Source: Lachnospiraceae bacterium (GTDB lineage Bacteria > Bacillota > Clostridia > Lachnospirales > Lachnospiraceae). Taken from it: a stretch of DNA of 64,000 nt. The notes under the pieces are model-generated. The model was given only the letters and a program-made list of their open reading frames with translations, was not told the origin of the DNA and did no database searches. Position 1 is the first letter of the stretch. The number at the start of each line of letters is the position of its first letter. This document shows, piece by piece, positions 35,874 to 44,933 of the stretch. The stretch spans positions 62,001 to 126,000 of the forward strand of contig JAILRO010000045.1 of NCBI GenBank assembly GCA_024698145.1, in the 5' to 3' direction. A program made the translations under genes and the position numbers.

Positions 35874-36296
35874 ATGGCAGGACTCTTGTATGACGAGCTA
35901 ACTCTCTTTGGTATATGTTTCCTTCTGGGAGTTGCGCTTGCAGTTGTGTATGATTTGGTCAGAATATTCCGGTTGCTGGTTCCACACATGGATATAATTG
36001 TGGATTTGGAAGATTTGGCGTTCTGGCTCTTTACAGCGTGGATGGTTTTTGGAACTCTGTTTAAATATAATCAGGGGGCACTTCGTGGATATGCTTTTAT
36101 AGGCATGTTTGCGGGTGTTATTATATATGCCCTGACGCTTAGCAGATTAATAATGTATATGGTTAGGAAATTAGTCCCTTATTGGAAAAAATGTTTTTCC
36201 GGCATTTTCAAGCCTTTCAAACAGTTTGCCGGATTTTTGAGAAAAGAATTGAAAAATGCAAAGGATGAGTTTACAATAGCTCTAAAAGGGAGATAG
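35874..36296 (+). CDS. yabQ: Spore cortex protein YabQ
   Basis: A 140-residue membrane protein with about three hydrophobic segments (LFGICFLLGVALAVVYDLVR, LAFWLFTAWMVFGTLF, and a third near 75-95) and a basic C-terminal tail. YabQ is needed for spore cortex formation in Bacillus and localises to the membranes around the forespore. It sits between yabP and the divIC-like gene, as in other spore formers. Confidence 0.85.
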   Translation: MAGLLYDELTLFGICFLLGVALAVVYDLVRIFRLLVPHMDIIVDLEDLAFWLFTAWMVFGTLFKYNQGALRGYAFIGMFAGVIIYALTLSRLIMYMVRKLVPYWKKCFSGIFKPFKQFAGFLRKELKNAKDEFTIALKGR

Positions 36297-36312
36297 GAAA
36301 GTTGGTGCCAGC

Positions 36313-36609
36313 GTGAGCAGAAAACGAAAGAAGAAATCAAAGAAAGGTTTGCGACTTGTATATTTTGTCGTTATATTTTTTTGCATAATAGTCGGAATAC
36401 GCTCATTTACACTTTTCAAAGAAAGCAGGGAGCTTAACAAGAAACAGGAGATACTAACTGCAAAGATGGAGAGCGAGGAACAGCGTAAGAAGGATCTTGA
36501 GGAGCTTGAGAAATATATGAAGACGAAGAAGTTCATGGAGGAGACGGCCAAGAGTAAACTTGGACTGGTATATCCAAACGAGATTCTTATAGAGCCTGAG
36601 AATAAATGA
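36313..36609 (+). CDS. divIC: Septum formation initiator (DivIC/FtsB family)
   Basis: A 98-residue bitopic membrane protein. It has a basic cytoplasmic start (MSRKRKKKSKKGLR), one membrane helix (LVYFVVIFFCIIVGI), then a coiled coil rich in Glu/Lys (residues about 38-75) and the short C-terminal domain AKSKLGLVYPNEILI. It belongs to the divisome core that activates septal wall synthesis. It starts at GTG with AGGAAAG about ten bases upstream. A short CGCAA/TTGCG hairpin lies just after the stop. Confidence 0.87.
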   Translation: MSRKRKKKSKKGLRLVYFVVIFFCIIVGIRSFTLFKESRELNKKQEILTAKMESEEQRKKDLEELEKYMKTKKFMEETAKSKLGLVYPNEILIEPENK

Positions 36610-36672
36610 TGTCGCAAGTTGCGGCTTTCTTTAAAGGAATACGACAGCATATGCCATTTTAATTATGTTATA

Positions 36673-36696
36673 CCCACTTAAGTATTTAGTGGGAGG
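36673..36696 (+). promoter_or_regulatory. Hairpin covering the ribosome site of the spoIIE-like gene
   Basis: CCCACT (36673-36678) pairs with AGTGGG (36688-36693), and the second arm includes the first bases of the GGGAGG ribosome site (36691-36696). The structure could reduce translation of the phosphatase until opened. No known riboswitch fold was recognised. Confidence 0.35.
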
Positions 36697-36704
36697 AATG
36701 GCTT

Positions 36705-38378
36705 ATGAGATATAAAATAGAGAGAATGGGGATACATGTCATGGCATTTGTTGTGGGAAGATGCAACATAGCAGGAATGTATCCCTTTGTTGTCCCATAT
36801 TTTATGGCGGCGTATCTGGCAGACAAAAGTTCGATGGGTTTGTTTGTTACATTGCTTTTGGGCGTGGCAAGCACGTTTGCACCGGCAGAGTGCTTACGGT
36901 ACGGATTAATCTTGATATTTCTTCTTTGTATGCTTAAGAAAACCGAAAGAGATATGCTGTTTTCGGGCAGTGCTCGGGTAGCACTTGCTTCCGGTATGAT
37001 ACTATGGGGAATTGGCATGCCTTTTGAGTACATAGTGACAGGCAATGAGTGGATGCCGGTATATACTTTTTTGGAGGGCGTTGTTGCTGTGTGCATGACG
37101 CTTGTTTTTGAACAGGGCTTTTATTCGATAGAAGGAGGACCTTATCTTACGCATGTTTTTGAAAGGCGAATGAGGGAGAGTTCCGATGAGACATTGATAA
37201 TGGAAGTGACAAAAAAGCACCTTGATAATTTCGGACAAGCATTCATTACAATGGAGACAATGTTGTCAATGCATGAGGAAGAATACGATGTCAAAGTGCC
37301 TAACGGGTTATCTAACATCTATTTAAGCGGCGATGGCATCTCTTTGCTAAATGCTGTCGAATCGGAAAGCAATCGTTTGTATGAGCTTAGACGAAACTTC
37401 ATAAAACAATTAAAACAAGTGGGCGAAATAATAAGTAGTTTTCAAGGCGAAATAATCAAAAGTCCGGTAGCAAATTTTGAGCCCCGACTAAAAAACAGAA
37501 TGGCCGGTCGTGGTATTATCGTTTCAAAAGCGGTATGTTTTAGGGACAAGACCGGAAGGCTTCAGATTTTTATGAGGTGCCGTATAAGCACGGATAATAT
37601 CGTTTCTGGCAAAATGCTTGCGACGTGCATAGGGAAGATTTTGAAAAGACCTATAGTATGCATTGAACGTTCTGACGATATTGTGGGCGCAGAGGATAGC
37701 ATGTTTTCTTTTGTGGAGAAAGGCAGGTATGTGTTAACAACGGGTGTTTGTCGTTGCAACAGAGAAGGTGAAGATGTATGTGGCGACAATTATTCAGTAA
37801 TAAGACTCGATAACGGCAAAGCAGTTTTTATGATATCTGATGGTATGGGAAGCGGAGAAACTGCAAATATTAAAAGCAAACAAATCATGGAGCTTTTGGA
37901 AAAACTGTTATCTGCCGGTTTTGGCAGAGAACTTGCTATCGAACTGGTCAATTCGTTTGTAAGCTTTATAACGGAAGGCAGTTTTTCTTCTACACTGGAC
38001 CTTACGATGTTTGATCTATATAGCGGTGTTGCTGATTTCGTCAAGATGGGCGCGTCGGCAACATTTATACGACACGAATGTAAAGTGGAGTGCATACGCT
38101 CTACTTCGCTTCCGGCAGGAGTGCTGGAGGACATAGAGTTTGACACCTGTGCAAGAAAGCTTTATCATGGAGATGTCGTAGTTATGGTAAGTGATGGAAT
38201 ATTAGACGGACTTTTTGCAGATAACAAGGAGGAGTATCTGGGGAAACTTATTGCCGAGTCGAAGACTGATAACATGCAGAAGTTGGCGCAGATAATAATG
38301 GATGAGGTGTGTCGTACTCAGCAAGACGGTCTTAGGGATGATAGTACGGTGCTTGCCATAGGCATATGGGAAAGATAG
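36705..38378 (+). CDS. spoIIE: SpoIIE-like serine phosphatase with shortened membrane domain
   Basis: A 557-residue protein; Bacillus SpoIIE has 827. The first 135 residues contain about five hydrophobic segments instead of ten. A coiled middle region (about 150-330) matches the SpoIIE regulatory/FtsZ-interacting area (TLIMEVTKKHLDNFGQAFIT). Residues about 345-555 are the PP2C-like phosphatase: GVCRCNREGEDVCGDNY, VFMISDGMGSGETANIKSKQ, KMGASATFIR, VMVSDGILDG and DDSTVLAIGI, with metal-binding aspartates intact. It should dephosphorylate SpoIIAA to activate sigma-F in the forespore. Position before tilS is standard. Confidence 0.87.
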   Translation: MRYKIERMGIHVMAFVVGRCNIAGMYPFVVPYFMAAYLADKSSMGLFVTLLLGVASTFAPAECLRYGLILIFLLCMLKKTERDMLFSGSARVALASGMILWGIGMPFEYIVTGNEWMPVYTFLEGVVAVCMTLVFEQGFYSIEGGPYLTHVFERRMRESSDETLIMEVTKKHLDNFGQAFITMETMLSMHEEEYDVKVPNGLSNIYLSGDGISLLNAVESESNRLYELRRNFIKQLKQVGEIISSFQGEIIKSPVANFEPRLKNRMAGRGIIVSKAVCFRDKTGRLQIFMRCRISTDNIVSGKMLATCIGKILKRPIVCIERSDDIVGAEDSMFSFVEKGRYVLTTGVCRCNREGEDVCGDNYSVIRLDNGKAVFMISDGMGSGETANIKSKQIMELLEKLLSAGFGRELAIELVNSFVSFITEGSFSSTLDLTMFDLYSGVADFVKMGASATFIRHECKVECIRSTSLPAGVLEDIEFDTCARKLYHGDVVVMVSDGILDGLFADNKEEYLGKLIAESKTDNMQKLAQIIMDEVCRTQQDGLRDDSTVLAIGIWER

Positions 38379-38394
38379 GAACGCGGAGGCGTAC

Positions 38395-39822
38395 ATGAAG
38401 GATAAAGTTGTTAAGTACATTGAAGAACATAATATGTTAAATGAAGGCGACAGCGTGGTTGTTGGTGTGTCGGGTGGCGCTGATTCAATGGCGCTTTTTG
38501 AAGTTTTGTTAAGTATTCGGGAAAGCCGCAAACTTTCTATATATGTTGTCCATATCAACCACGGAATCCGACAGGAGGCGGAGCACGATGCTTTGTTTGT
38601 TGAAGAAATATGCAAACAAAAGAATGTGCCGTTTTATCTGTTCTCATGCGATATTCCGGCATATGCCGCAGAACATAAGTGTACTGAGGAGGAAGCCGGA
38701 AGAATATACAGGTATGATTGTTTTGAGAAAGTCATGAATGAAAAGGGCGCGAAGCTTCTGGCTGTCGCACACCACCTTGATGATCAGGCAGAGACGGTGC
38801 TTTTTAATCTTGTAAGAGGTTCTAATATTTCCGGGGCCTCGGGAATGGCGCCAAAGTCAAAGACAAGCAAAGGTTATGAGATTATAAGACCTCTTTTATG
38901 CGTTAGGAAAAATGAAATAACAACGTGGCTTAACGAACTTGGAATGAATTGGTGTGAGGATTATACCAATACAGATGTCAAATACACGAGAAACCGAATA
39001 AGACATGATGTCGTACCAACTTTGGAAACTATTAACAGTCAGGCTGTTTTGCACATAGCTGATTTTGCAAGACAGGCCGGCGATATAGACGAATATATCC
39101 GGGAACAGGCGCTGGATTTTATAGGTGCGGAGGGAGTTTTTGATTCAGACAAAGCAAGTTTTGCAATCCCAAGAAAAAAGCTTTTGCAAAAACCTGGGAT
39201 TTTGATATCCCGTATTTTGTACGAGGCGCTCACTGCGGTTTCCGGTGCAAGAAAGGATATAACGTCGGAGCACGTAGATGCGTTATACGAGTTGTTGTCT
39301 CTTCAAAGCGGAAAGAAAATCAATCTTCCGTATGGTGTGATTGCGAAGACTTCTTATGACACACTTGTTATCTGTAAGGATGAAAACTCGGACTGTGATG
39401 GTTTTTCGGGTGAGGTTGTGATAAATGTTGCCGAATTGAAGCAAGGGGAACCTAAAGAAGCCAGATTGCCCGGAACTTCGGGTTCATTTACACTTGAAAT
39501 AATAAATGACAGGCTTGATTGCGATAAAGAAAAATTACAAAAAAACTATACGAAATACTTTGATTGTGATAAAATAAAGAATACACTATCTATAAGATAT
39601 CCTTCATCGGAGGATTATTTAATAATAGATAATAGGGGGCATACAAAGAAGCTTTCAAAGTATTTTAAGGATGAGAAGCTTCCGGCGGACAACAGGAAGA
39701 AAACACCGGTTGTAGCCGTTGACAAAGAAATACTCTGGATTGTTGGAGGACGACGTTGTGAGTCTTACAAGGTAACGCAGAGTACTAAGAATATTATTAA
39801 AATCACGTACAAAGGAGAATAG
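38395..39822 (+). CDS. tilS: tRNA(Ile)-lysidine synthetase
   Basis: A 475-residue ATP-dependent enzyme that converts C34 of the minor tRNA-Ile(CAU) to lysidine so that it reads AUA. The PP-loop is VVGVSGGADSMALFEVLL near residue 22. HINHGIRQEAEHDA, AVAHHLDDQAETVLFNLVRG and YTNTDVKYTRNRIRHDVVP are all canonical. The TilS C-terminal substrate-binding domain ends in WIVGGRRCESYKVTQ. Two bases separate it from hpt, a widely conserved pair. Confidence 0.93.
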   Translation: MKDKVVKYIEEHNMLNEGDSVVVGVSGGADSMALFEVLLSIRESRKLSIYVVHINHGIRQEAEHDALFVEEICKQKNVPFYLFSCDIPAYAAEHKCTEEEAGRIYRYDCFEKVMNEKGAKLLAVAHHLDDQAETVLFNLVRGSNISGASGMAPKSKTSKGYEIIRPLLCVRKNEITTWLNELGMNWCEDYTNTDVKYTRNRIRHDVVPTLETINSQAVLHIADFARQAGDIDEYIREQALDFIGAEGVFDSDKASFAIPRKKLLQKPGILISRILYEALTAVSGARKDITSEHVDALYELLSLQSGKKINLPYGVIAKTSYDTLVICKDENSDCDGFSGEVVINVAELKQGEPKEARLPGTSGSFTLEIINDRLDCDKEKLQKNYTKYFDCDKIKNTLSIRYPSSEDYLIIDNRGHTKKLSKYFKDEKLPADNRKKTPVVAVDKEILWIVGGRRCESYKVTQSTKNIIKITYKGE

Positions 39823-39823
39823 T

Positions 39824-40348
39824 ATGAAATATCATATTGATGAATTAATTTCACAGGAAACAGTTGAAAAGAAAATCGATGAGTTGGCTGAACAGATTAA
39901 CCGTGATTATGAGGGCAAAGAGCTTCACCTTATTGTTGTTTTGAAGGGAAGCGTTTTCTTTGCATGTGAGCTTGCAAAGAGACTTACAATACCTGTTACC
40001 ATGGATTTTATGTCTGTATCGTCTTACGGTTCAGGTATGGTATCTGCAGGTGAGATTACCGTGAAAAAGGAACTTGACGAGGACATAGATGGAAGAGATG
40101 TTCTTATTGTTGAGGACATTTTTGATTCAGGAATTACTTTATTTAATTTGAGAATATTACTTCTTGCAAGAAATCCGAAGTCATTAAAGATCGTAACATT
40201 GCTTGACAAGAAGGATAATCATAACACAGAAGTACCGATTGACTATGTTGGATTTGAAATCCCTAATAAGTTTGTAGTGGGTTATGGATTGGATTATGCA
40301 CAAAAGCACCGCAATCTTCCATATATCGGTGTGGTTGTTGAAGATTAA
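39824..40348 (+). CDS. hpt: Hypoxanthine phosphoribosyltransferase
   Basis: A 174-residue type I phosphoribosyltransferase for purine salvage (hypoxanthine or guanine plus PRPP). LIVVLKGSVFFACELAKR holds the cis-peptide LKGS loop, DVLIVEDIFDSGITL the PRPP motif, and VGFEIPNKFVVGYGLDYAQ the purine pocket. It follows tilS by one base and precedes ftsH by 28, the usual tilS-hpt-ftsH order. Confidence 0.93.
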   Translation: MKYHIDELISQETVEKKIDELAEQINRDYEGKELHLIVVLKGSVFFACELAKRLTIPVTMDFMSVSSYGSGMVSAGEITVKKELDEDIDGRDVLIVEDIFDSGITLFNLRILLLARNPKSLKIVTLLDKKDNHNTEVPIDYVGFEIPNKFVVGYGLDYAQKHRNLPYIGVVVED

Positions 40349-40376
40349 TAGATAGACTTATCAAAGGAGACACAAT

Positions 40377-42209
40377 ATGAACAGAAACTTAAGGAGGAGT
40401 CTAATCTCCTATCTACTGCTTTTTGCAGTAATTTTCGGTATACTTGCCCTGGTACAGAACAATAACCAGAACGTGGATACCGGTTACACGGAAACGTCCT
40501 TTACACAGGACATGAAGGATGGAAACATCAAATCTGTAAGTGTGCAGCAGAATGCCGAGATTCCTACCGGTACGGTTGAAATAACCAAGAAGGGTGGAGC
40601 GTCGGTTCGTTTTTATGTTACGGATGTCAAAGAATTCCAGAAGCTTTTCGACACATTGGTAGAAGAAGAGAACTTAGATGTTGACTTTGACATGAGTGAT
40701 GTTGTAAGACCGAGTCTTATAGAAAGACTTTTGCCGTATCTTATTGGTGTTGTCGGAATTATAGTTGTAATGATGATGCTTGCCGGAACACAAGGATCCG
40801 GTGGCGGCGGTTCGATGATGAACTTTGGACGCAGCAGAGCACAAATGACGGACGAAGATTCCAATAAGCTTACATTTGATGATGTTGCAGGTCTTAAGGA
40901 AGAAAAAGAGGATCTTGAGGAGGTTGTTGACTTCTTGAGAAATCCTTCTAAATATCTCGAACTTGGAGCCAGAATCCCGAAAGGAATTCTTCTTGTTGGT
41001 CCTCCGGGAACAGGTAAGACGTTGCTTGCAAAGGCGGTAGCGGGAGAAGCAAAAGTGCCGTTCTTCTCGATATCAGGATCTGATTTTGTTGAGATGTTTG
41101 TCGGTGTCGGTGCTTCGAGAGTTCGTGATTTGTTCGCGGAAGCTAAGAAGAACTCACCTTGTATAGTATTTATTGATGAGATTGATGCCGTTGCAAGACG
41201 AAGAGGATCAGGTCTTGGCGGTGGTCATGATGAGAGAGAGCAGACACTTAACCAGATGTTGGTTGAGATGGATGGTTTTAACGTTAATGAGGGAATTATC
41301 GTAATGGCGGCTACAAACCGTGTGGATATTCTTGATCCTGCAATTCTTCGTCCGGGACGTTTTGACAGAAAGATTGCTGTTACAAGACCGGATGTTAAGG
41401 GCCGAGAGGACATTCTTAAGGTACACACCAAGAATAAGAAACTTGCCGAGGATATCGATCTTCATGAGATAGCAAGGACAACTGCGGGATTTGCCGGTGC
41501 AGATCTTGAGAATCTTATGAATGAGTCGGCTATAAATGCAGCCAAAGAAAGCAGAAAGTTTATTATTAAGTCAGACGTAGATAAAGCATTTATCAAAGTT
41601 GGAATCGGTACGGAGAGAAAATCACGCTTGGTTCCGGAAAAAGAACGTAAGATTACTGCTTATCATGAGGCGGGGCATGCAATTCTTTTCCATGTTTTGG
41701 AAGGGGTTGGACCGGTATATACAGTTTCGATTATTCCTACCGGCGAGGGTGCTGCAGGTTATACAATGCCTTTGCCGGAGAATGACAACGTATTTAATAC
41801 AAAGGGCAAGATATTACAGGATATTAAAGTAAGTCTTGGTGGACGTATTGCTGAAGAAATGATTATGGATGATATTACCACCGGAGCGTCTCAGGACATT
41901 AAACAGGCAACAGCTGCTGCCAGAGCTATGGTTGTCAAATATGGTATGTCAGAGGAGCTTGGACTTATCAATTATGAAACTGATAACGAAGAAGAAACAT
42001 TTGTCGGTCGTGATATAGGACATCGTAGAATGCTTGGCGAAGCTACGGCGACAGCAATTGACAAAGAGGTCAAACGTATTGTTGACGAGTGCTATGCAGA
42101 GGCAAGAAGCATACTTGAAGAGCATGTGGATGTGCTTCATAAGTGTGCAGAACGCTTGCTGGAAAAGGAAAGAATCGACCGTGAAGAGTTCGAATCTTTG
42201 TTCGCTTAA
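40377..42209 (+). CDS. ftsH: ATP-dependent zinc metalloprotease FtsH (copy 1)
   Basis: A 610-residue membrane AAA protease degrading misfolded and regulatory membrane proteins. Transmembrane helices lie at about 11-25 and 118-137, flanking a small external domain. Walker A GPPGTGKT is near residue 208 and Walker [11 protein letters not shown] near 264. The second region of homology includes RPGRFDR, and the zinc site HEAGH is near residue 430 with a distal Asp in [13 protein letters not shown] glycine/serine stretch follows the second helix. A paralogue lies at 55295. Confidence 0.95.
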   Translation: MNRNLRRSLISYLLLFAVIFGILALVQNNNQNVDTGYTETSFTQDMKDGNIKSVSVQQNAEIPTGTVEITKKGGASVRFYVTDVKEFQKLFDTLVEEENLDVDFDMSDVVRPSLIERLLPYLIGVVGIIVVMMMLAGTQGSGGGGSMMNFGRSRAQMTDEDSNKLTFDDVAGLKEEKEDLEEVVDFLRNPSKYLELGARIPKGILLVGPPGTGKTLLAKAVAGEAKVPFFSISGSDFVEMFVGVGASRVRDLFAEAKKNSPCIVFIDEIDAVARRRGSGLGGGHDEREQTLNQMLVEMDGFNVNEGIIVMAATNRVDILDPAILRPGRFDRKIAVTRPDVKGREDILKVHTKNKKLAEDIDLHEIARTTAGFAGADLENLMNESAINAAKESRKFIIKSDVDKAFIKVGIGTERKSRLVPEKERKITAYHEAGHAILFHVLEGVGPVYTVSIIPTGEGAAGYTMPLPENDNVFNTKGKILQDIKVSLGGRIAEEMIMDDITTGASQDIKQATAAARAMVVKYGMSEELGLINYETDNEEETFVGRDIGHRRMLGEATATAIDKEVKRIVDECYAEARSILEEHVDVLHKCAERLLEKERIDREEFESLFA

Positions 42210-42452
42210 GGGGTAAATTGTGAAATATGTTTCACTCGTTGGGTAAAATTAAACACATTGAACAAAAAAGGCAAAAATAAGCTCGAAAAAAAGCTTCTAA
42301 ATCGGCCAAATGCACAAAAGTACACAAAAAAAAATTTTTTGTTTGGTCACACTTTTAGTTCAAAATGCGTATAATAATACTTGTAACCCCCCCAATACAT
42401 TATATAGTTTTTTTGCTACACCCCATAAGTAACAAAAAAATACCTTCTCCAG

Positions 42453-42490
42453 AAAAGGACAGTCGATCGTTGGCTGTCCCTTTCGCTTTC
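42453..42490 (+). terminator. Terminator-like hairpin before the GH13 gene
   Basis: AAAAGGACAG (42453-42462) pairs with CTGTCCCTTT (42474-42483) allowing one bulged C, followed by a pyrimidine-rich TTTCGCTTTC. It probably ends the ftsH transcript. Confidence 0.6.
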
Positions 42491-42505
42491 TATAGAGTTT
42501 TTCTC

Positions 42506-42534
42506 TTGATATATACGCACTTATAAGTTACAAT
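42506..42534 (+). promoter_or_regulatory. Promoter of the GH13 gene
   Basis: TTGATA (42506-42511), a 17-base spacer and TACAAT (42529-42534), about 35 bases before the start codon and following a terminator. Confidence 0.65.
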
Positions 42535-42569
42535 TATATACAGTATTTTCTCAGGAGGCAGAATGCATA

Positions 42570-44687
42570 ATGGGATATTCATTTAGAAACTATACAAAAG
42601 CACAGAAGGTGCAGACATATGTTTTTCAGTGCAAGCCTGCGCTTCATTCTGAAGCTTTGTTTGCAGATGGAACGGGTGATTATCGTATTCCTGCAGAACC
42701 TATGCCGGGTGATTCGGTAAAGCTTAAGTTTCGTACTGCCAAAGGCAATGTTGATAAAGTGTTTCTTATTTGTGATGGTAATCGATTCGAGATGAAAGTC
42801 GGTGAATCGGATAGGATATTTGATTATTACGAAGTGTGCCTTCCACCTGTAAGAAAAGAATATATAGAATATTATTACGAAGTCTTTGCCGGTAATTCCA
42901 TGTGTTACTACAATAAGATTGGTGTTCAGACGGAGATTAATCCTGCGTACAATTTCTCGATTATGCCGGGCTTTAAAACTCCTGATTGGGCTAAAGGAGC
43001 CGTTATGTATCAGATATATGTTGATCGCTTTTGCAACGGTGACCGGTCGAATGACGTTCTTGATAATGAATATTATTATATAGGTGATTTTGCCAGACAT
43101 GTGGATGATTGGAAAAAGTATCCGGATGCGATGGATGTAAGAAGCTTCTATGGTGGCGATTTACAGGGTGTTATGAACAAACTGGATTATCTGCAAGACC
43201 TTGGAGTAGAGGTGATTTATCTTAATCCTATCTTTGTATCACCGTCTAATCATAAGTATGATATTCAAGATTACGATTATGTGGATCCACATTTTGGAAA
43301 GATTGTTAAGGATGAGGGATCGGTTCTTGTTAATGGAGATAAGATTAACAAAAATTCTACAAGATATATAAGTCGTGTTACTAACAAAGAGAACCTTGAG
43401 GCAAGTAATGAACTCTTCAGACGTTTGGTTGAGGAAATCCACAGAAGAGGGATGAAGGTTATATTAGATGGCGTGTTTAACCATTGTGGATCATTTAACA
43501 AATGGCTTGACAGGGAACTTATATATGAAGGTCAGGAGGGATATGAGCCGGGTGCTTACCCATCTGCAGAGAGTCCATATAGAAGTTTCTTTAAGTTCTA
43601 TGATGAGAATGCATGGCCTTACAATGGAAGTTATGATGGCTGGTGGGGACATGACACGTTACCTAAACTCAATTACGAGGATTCGACAGAGTTATATAAT
43701 TATATACTTCATATAGGAAGAAAATGGGTGTCACCGCCATACAACGTTGACGGATGGCGACTTGATGTTGCTGCGGATCTTGGACATTCTGAAGAGTTTA
43801 ACCACAGATTCTGGCGTGATTTCCGTAGAGTTGTTAAAGAGGCGAATCCTAATGCGATAATTTTGGCAGAGCATTATGGTGATCCGAGGAATTGGCTTTA
43901 CGGTGATCAGTGGGATACTGTTATGAACTATGATGCGTTCATGGAGCCGATTACATGGTTCCTTACCGGAGTTGAGAAGCATTCGGATGAGTTTAGAGGA
44001 GACCTTCTTGGTAATCCTGATGCGCTTATCGGTTCGCTTCGTCATCACATGAGCCGTTTCCATCAACAATCTCTTGAGGTGTCGATGAATGAGCTTTCTA
44101 ACCACGATCATTCAAGATTCCTTACAAGAACCAATAAACGAGTAGGAAGAACTCATACATTAGGTCCGGAGGCGGCTAATGAGAATATAAACAAAGGTGT
44201 ATTTCGTGAGGCTGTTGTGTTCCAGATGACCTGGCCGGGTGCACCAACAATTTATTATGGTGATGAGGCCGGACTTTGCGGATGGACCGATCCGGATAAC
44301 CGACGGACATATCCGTGGGGACATGAGGATAGAGACCTTATTTTATTCCATAGGGATATAATTAAGATTCACAAGGAGAATGAGGTATTAAAACGAGGCT
44401 CGCTGATGTTCTTATACGGTGCACATAAGGTATTCGCCTATGGACGTTTTAACAGAAAAGATAAGATGGTAATTATTCTTAATAATAATTACGAAGAAAC
44501 GTCGCTATGCCTTAGTGTTGACAGGTTGGGAATAATGAGTGGTACAACGATGAGGCAGCTCATACTTACAACCGAAGATTCATATATTCTTGAATCAAAG
44601 AGATACGTGGTTGAAGACAACCAATTAAGAATTTCTGTGCCGAAGATTTCGGCTATAGTACTAAAAGCAGAACCGACTACCATATAA
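42570..44687 (+). CDS. Intracellular GH13 alpha-glucosidase / neopullulanase-like enzyme
   Basis: A 705-residue alpha-amylase-family hydrolase without signal peptide, so it acts on imported maltodextrins or glycogen. The N-terminal 130 residues are a beta-sandwich of the neopullulanase/cyclomaltodextrinase type. The barrel has VIYLNPIFVSPSNHKYDI, VILDGVFNHCG, DGWRLDVA with the nucleophile Asp, AIILAEHYGD with the acid/base Glu, and LSNHDHSR with the third Asp. YYGDEAGL and a C-terminal beta domain follow. Cleavage specificity (pullulan, cyclodextrin or maltose oligomers) is not deduced. AGGAGG lies eleven bases before the ATG. Confidence 0.88.
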   Translation: MGYSFRNYTKAQKVQTYVFQCKPALHSEALFADGTGDYRIPAEPMPGDSVKLKFRTAKGNVDKVFLICDGNRFEMKVGESDRIFDYYEVCLPPVRKEYIEYYYEVFAGNSMCYYNKIGVQTEINPAYNFSIMPGFKTPDWAKGAVMYQIYVDRFCNGDRSNDVLDNEYYYIGDFARHVDDWKKYPDAMDVRSFYGGDLQGVMNKLDYLQDLGVEVIYLNPIFVSPSNHKYDIQDYDYVDPHFGKIVKDEGSVLVNGDKINKNSTRYISRVTNKENLEASNELFRRLVEEIHRRGMKVILDGVFNHCGSFNKWLDRELIYEGQEGYEPGAYPSAESPYRSFFKFYDENAWPYNGSYDGWWGHDTLPKLNYEDSTELYNYILHIGRKWVSPPYNVDGWRLDVAADLGHSEEFNHRFWRDFRRVVKEANPNAIILAEHYGDPRNWLYGDQWDTVMNYDAFMEPITWFLTGVEKHSDEFRGDLLGNPDALIGSLRHHMSRFHQQSLEVSMNELSNHDHSRFLTRTNKRVGRTHTLGPEAANENINKGVFREAVVFQMTWPGAPTIYYGDEAGLCGWTDPDNRRTYPWGHEDRDLILFHRDIIKIHKENEVLKRGSLMFLYGAHKVFAYGRFNRKDKMVIILNNNYEETSLCLSVDRLGIMSGTTMRQLILTTEDSYILESKRYVVEDNQLRISVPKISAIVLKAEPTTI

Positions 44688-44702
44688 GGTGGTCGGTTTT
44701 TT
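44671..44702 (+). terminator. Terminator overlapping the GH13 3' end
   Basis: AACCGACTACC (44671-44681) pairs with GGTGGTCGGTT (44688-44698), with one G-T wobble, then a T run. The stop codon sits in the loop. Confidence 0.88.
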
Positions 44703-44849
44703 AAATGCTGATTTGGTGACTTGACATTTTGCTAAAATCTATTTGTGCAATCTATACAACAGGTACGAAATTATAATAAAAAAACACGTTTTGAAGCTTT
44801 CAAGTGATAAAAAATCCCCTTGCATTTTAGCCTGAAAAAGATTACAATA

Positions 44850-44865
44850 ACACAAGATGTTGTGT
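44850..44865 (+). promoter_or_regulatory. NrdR-box-like palindrome before nrdD
   Basis: The 16-base perfect inverted repeat ACACAAGATGTTGTGT resembles the NrdR repressor box (ACAC, AT-rich centre, GTGT). NrdR boxes usually occur in pairs and only one was found. It lies 69 bases before the start codon, downstream of a TATAAT at 44772-44777. Confidence 0.45.
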
Positions 44866-44933
44866 TTGGTAGACATAATGTACGGAAGATAAAGGGGTTT
44901 TATGATTCACAAAAAGGAGGAAAGCTTGCAGAT

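Larger units (their letters stand above)
42210..42569. other. 360-base spacer between ftsH and the GH13 gene
   Basis: It holds an AT-rich stretch with a small GTGAAA/TTTCAC hairpin near 42222-42237, an ACAAAAAA/TTTTTTGT palindrome near 42324-42342, a TATAAT at 42370-42375 without a good -35, a run of seven C near 42387, a terminator near 42453-42484, and the GH13 promoter. No gene was found. Confidence 0.6.
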
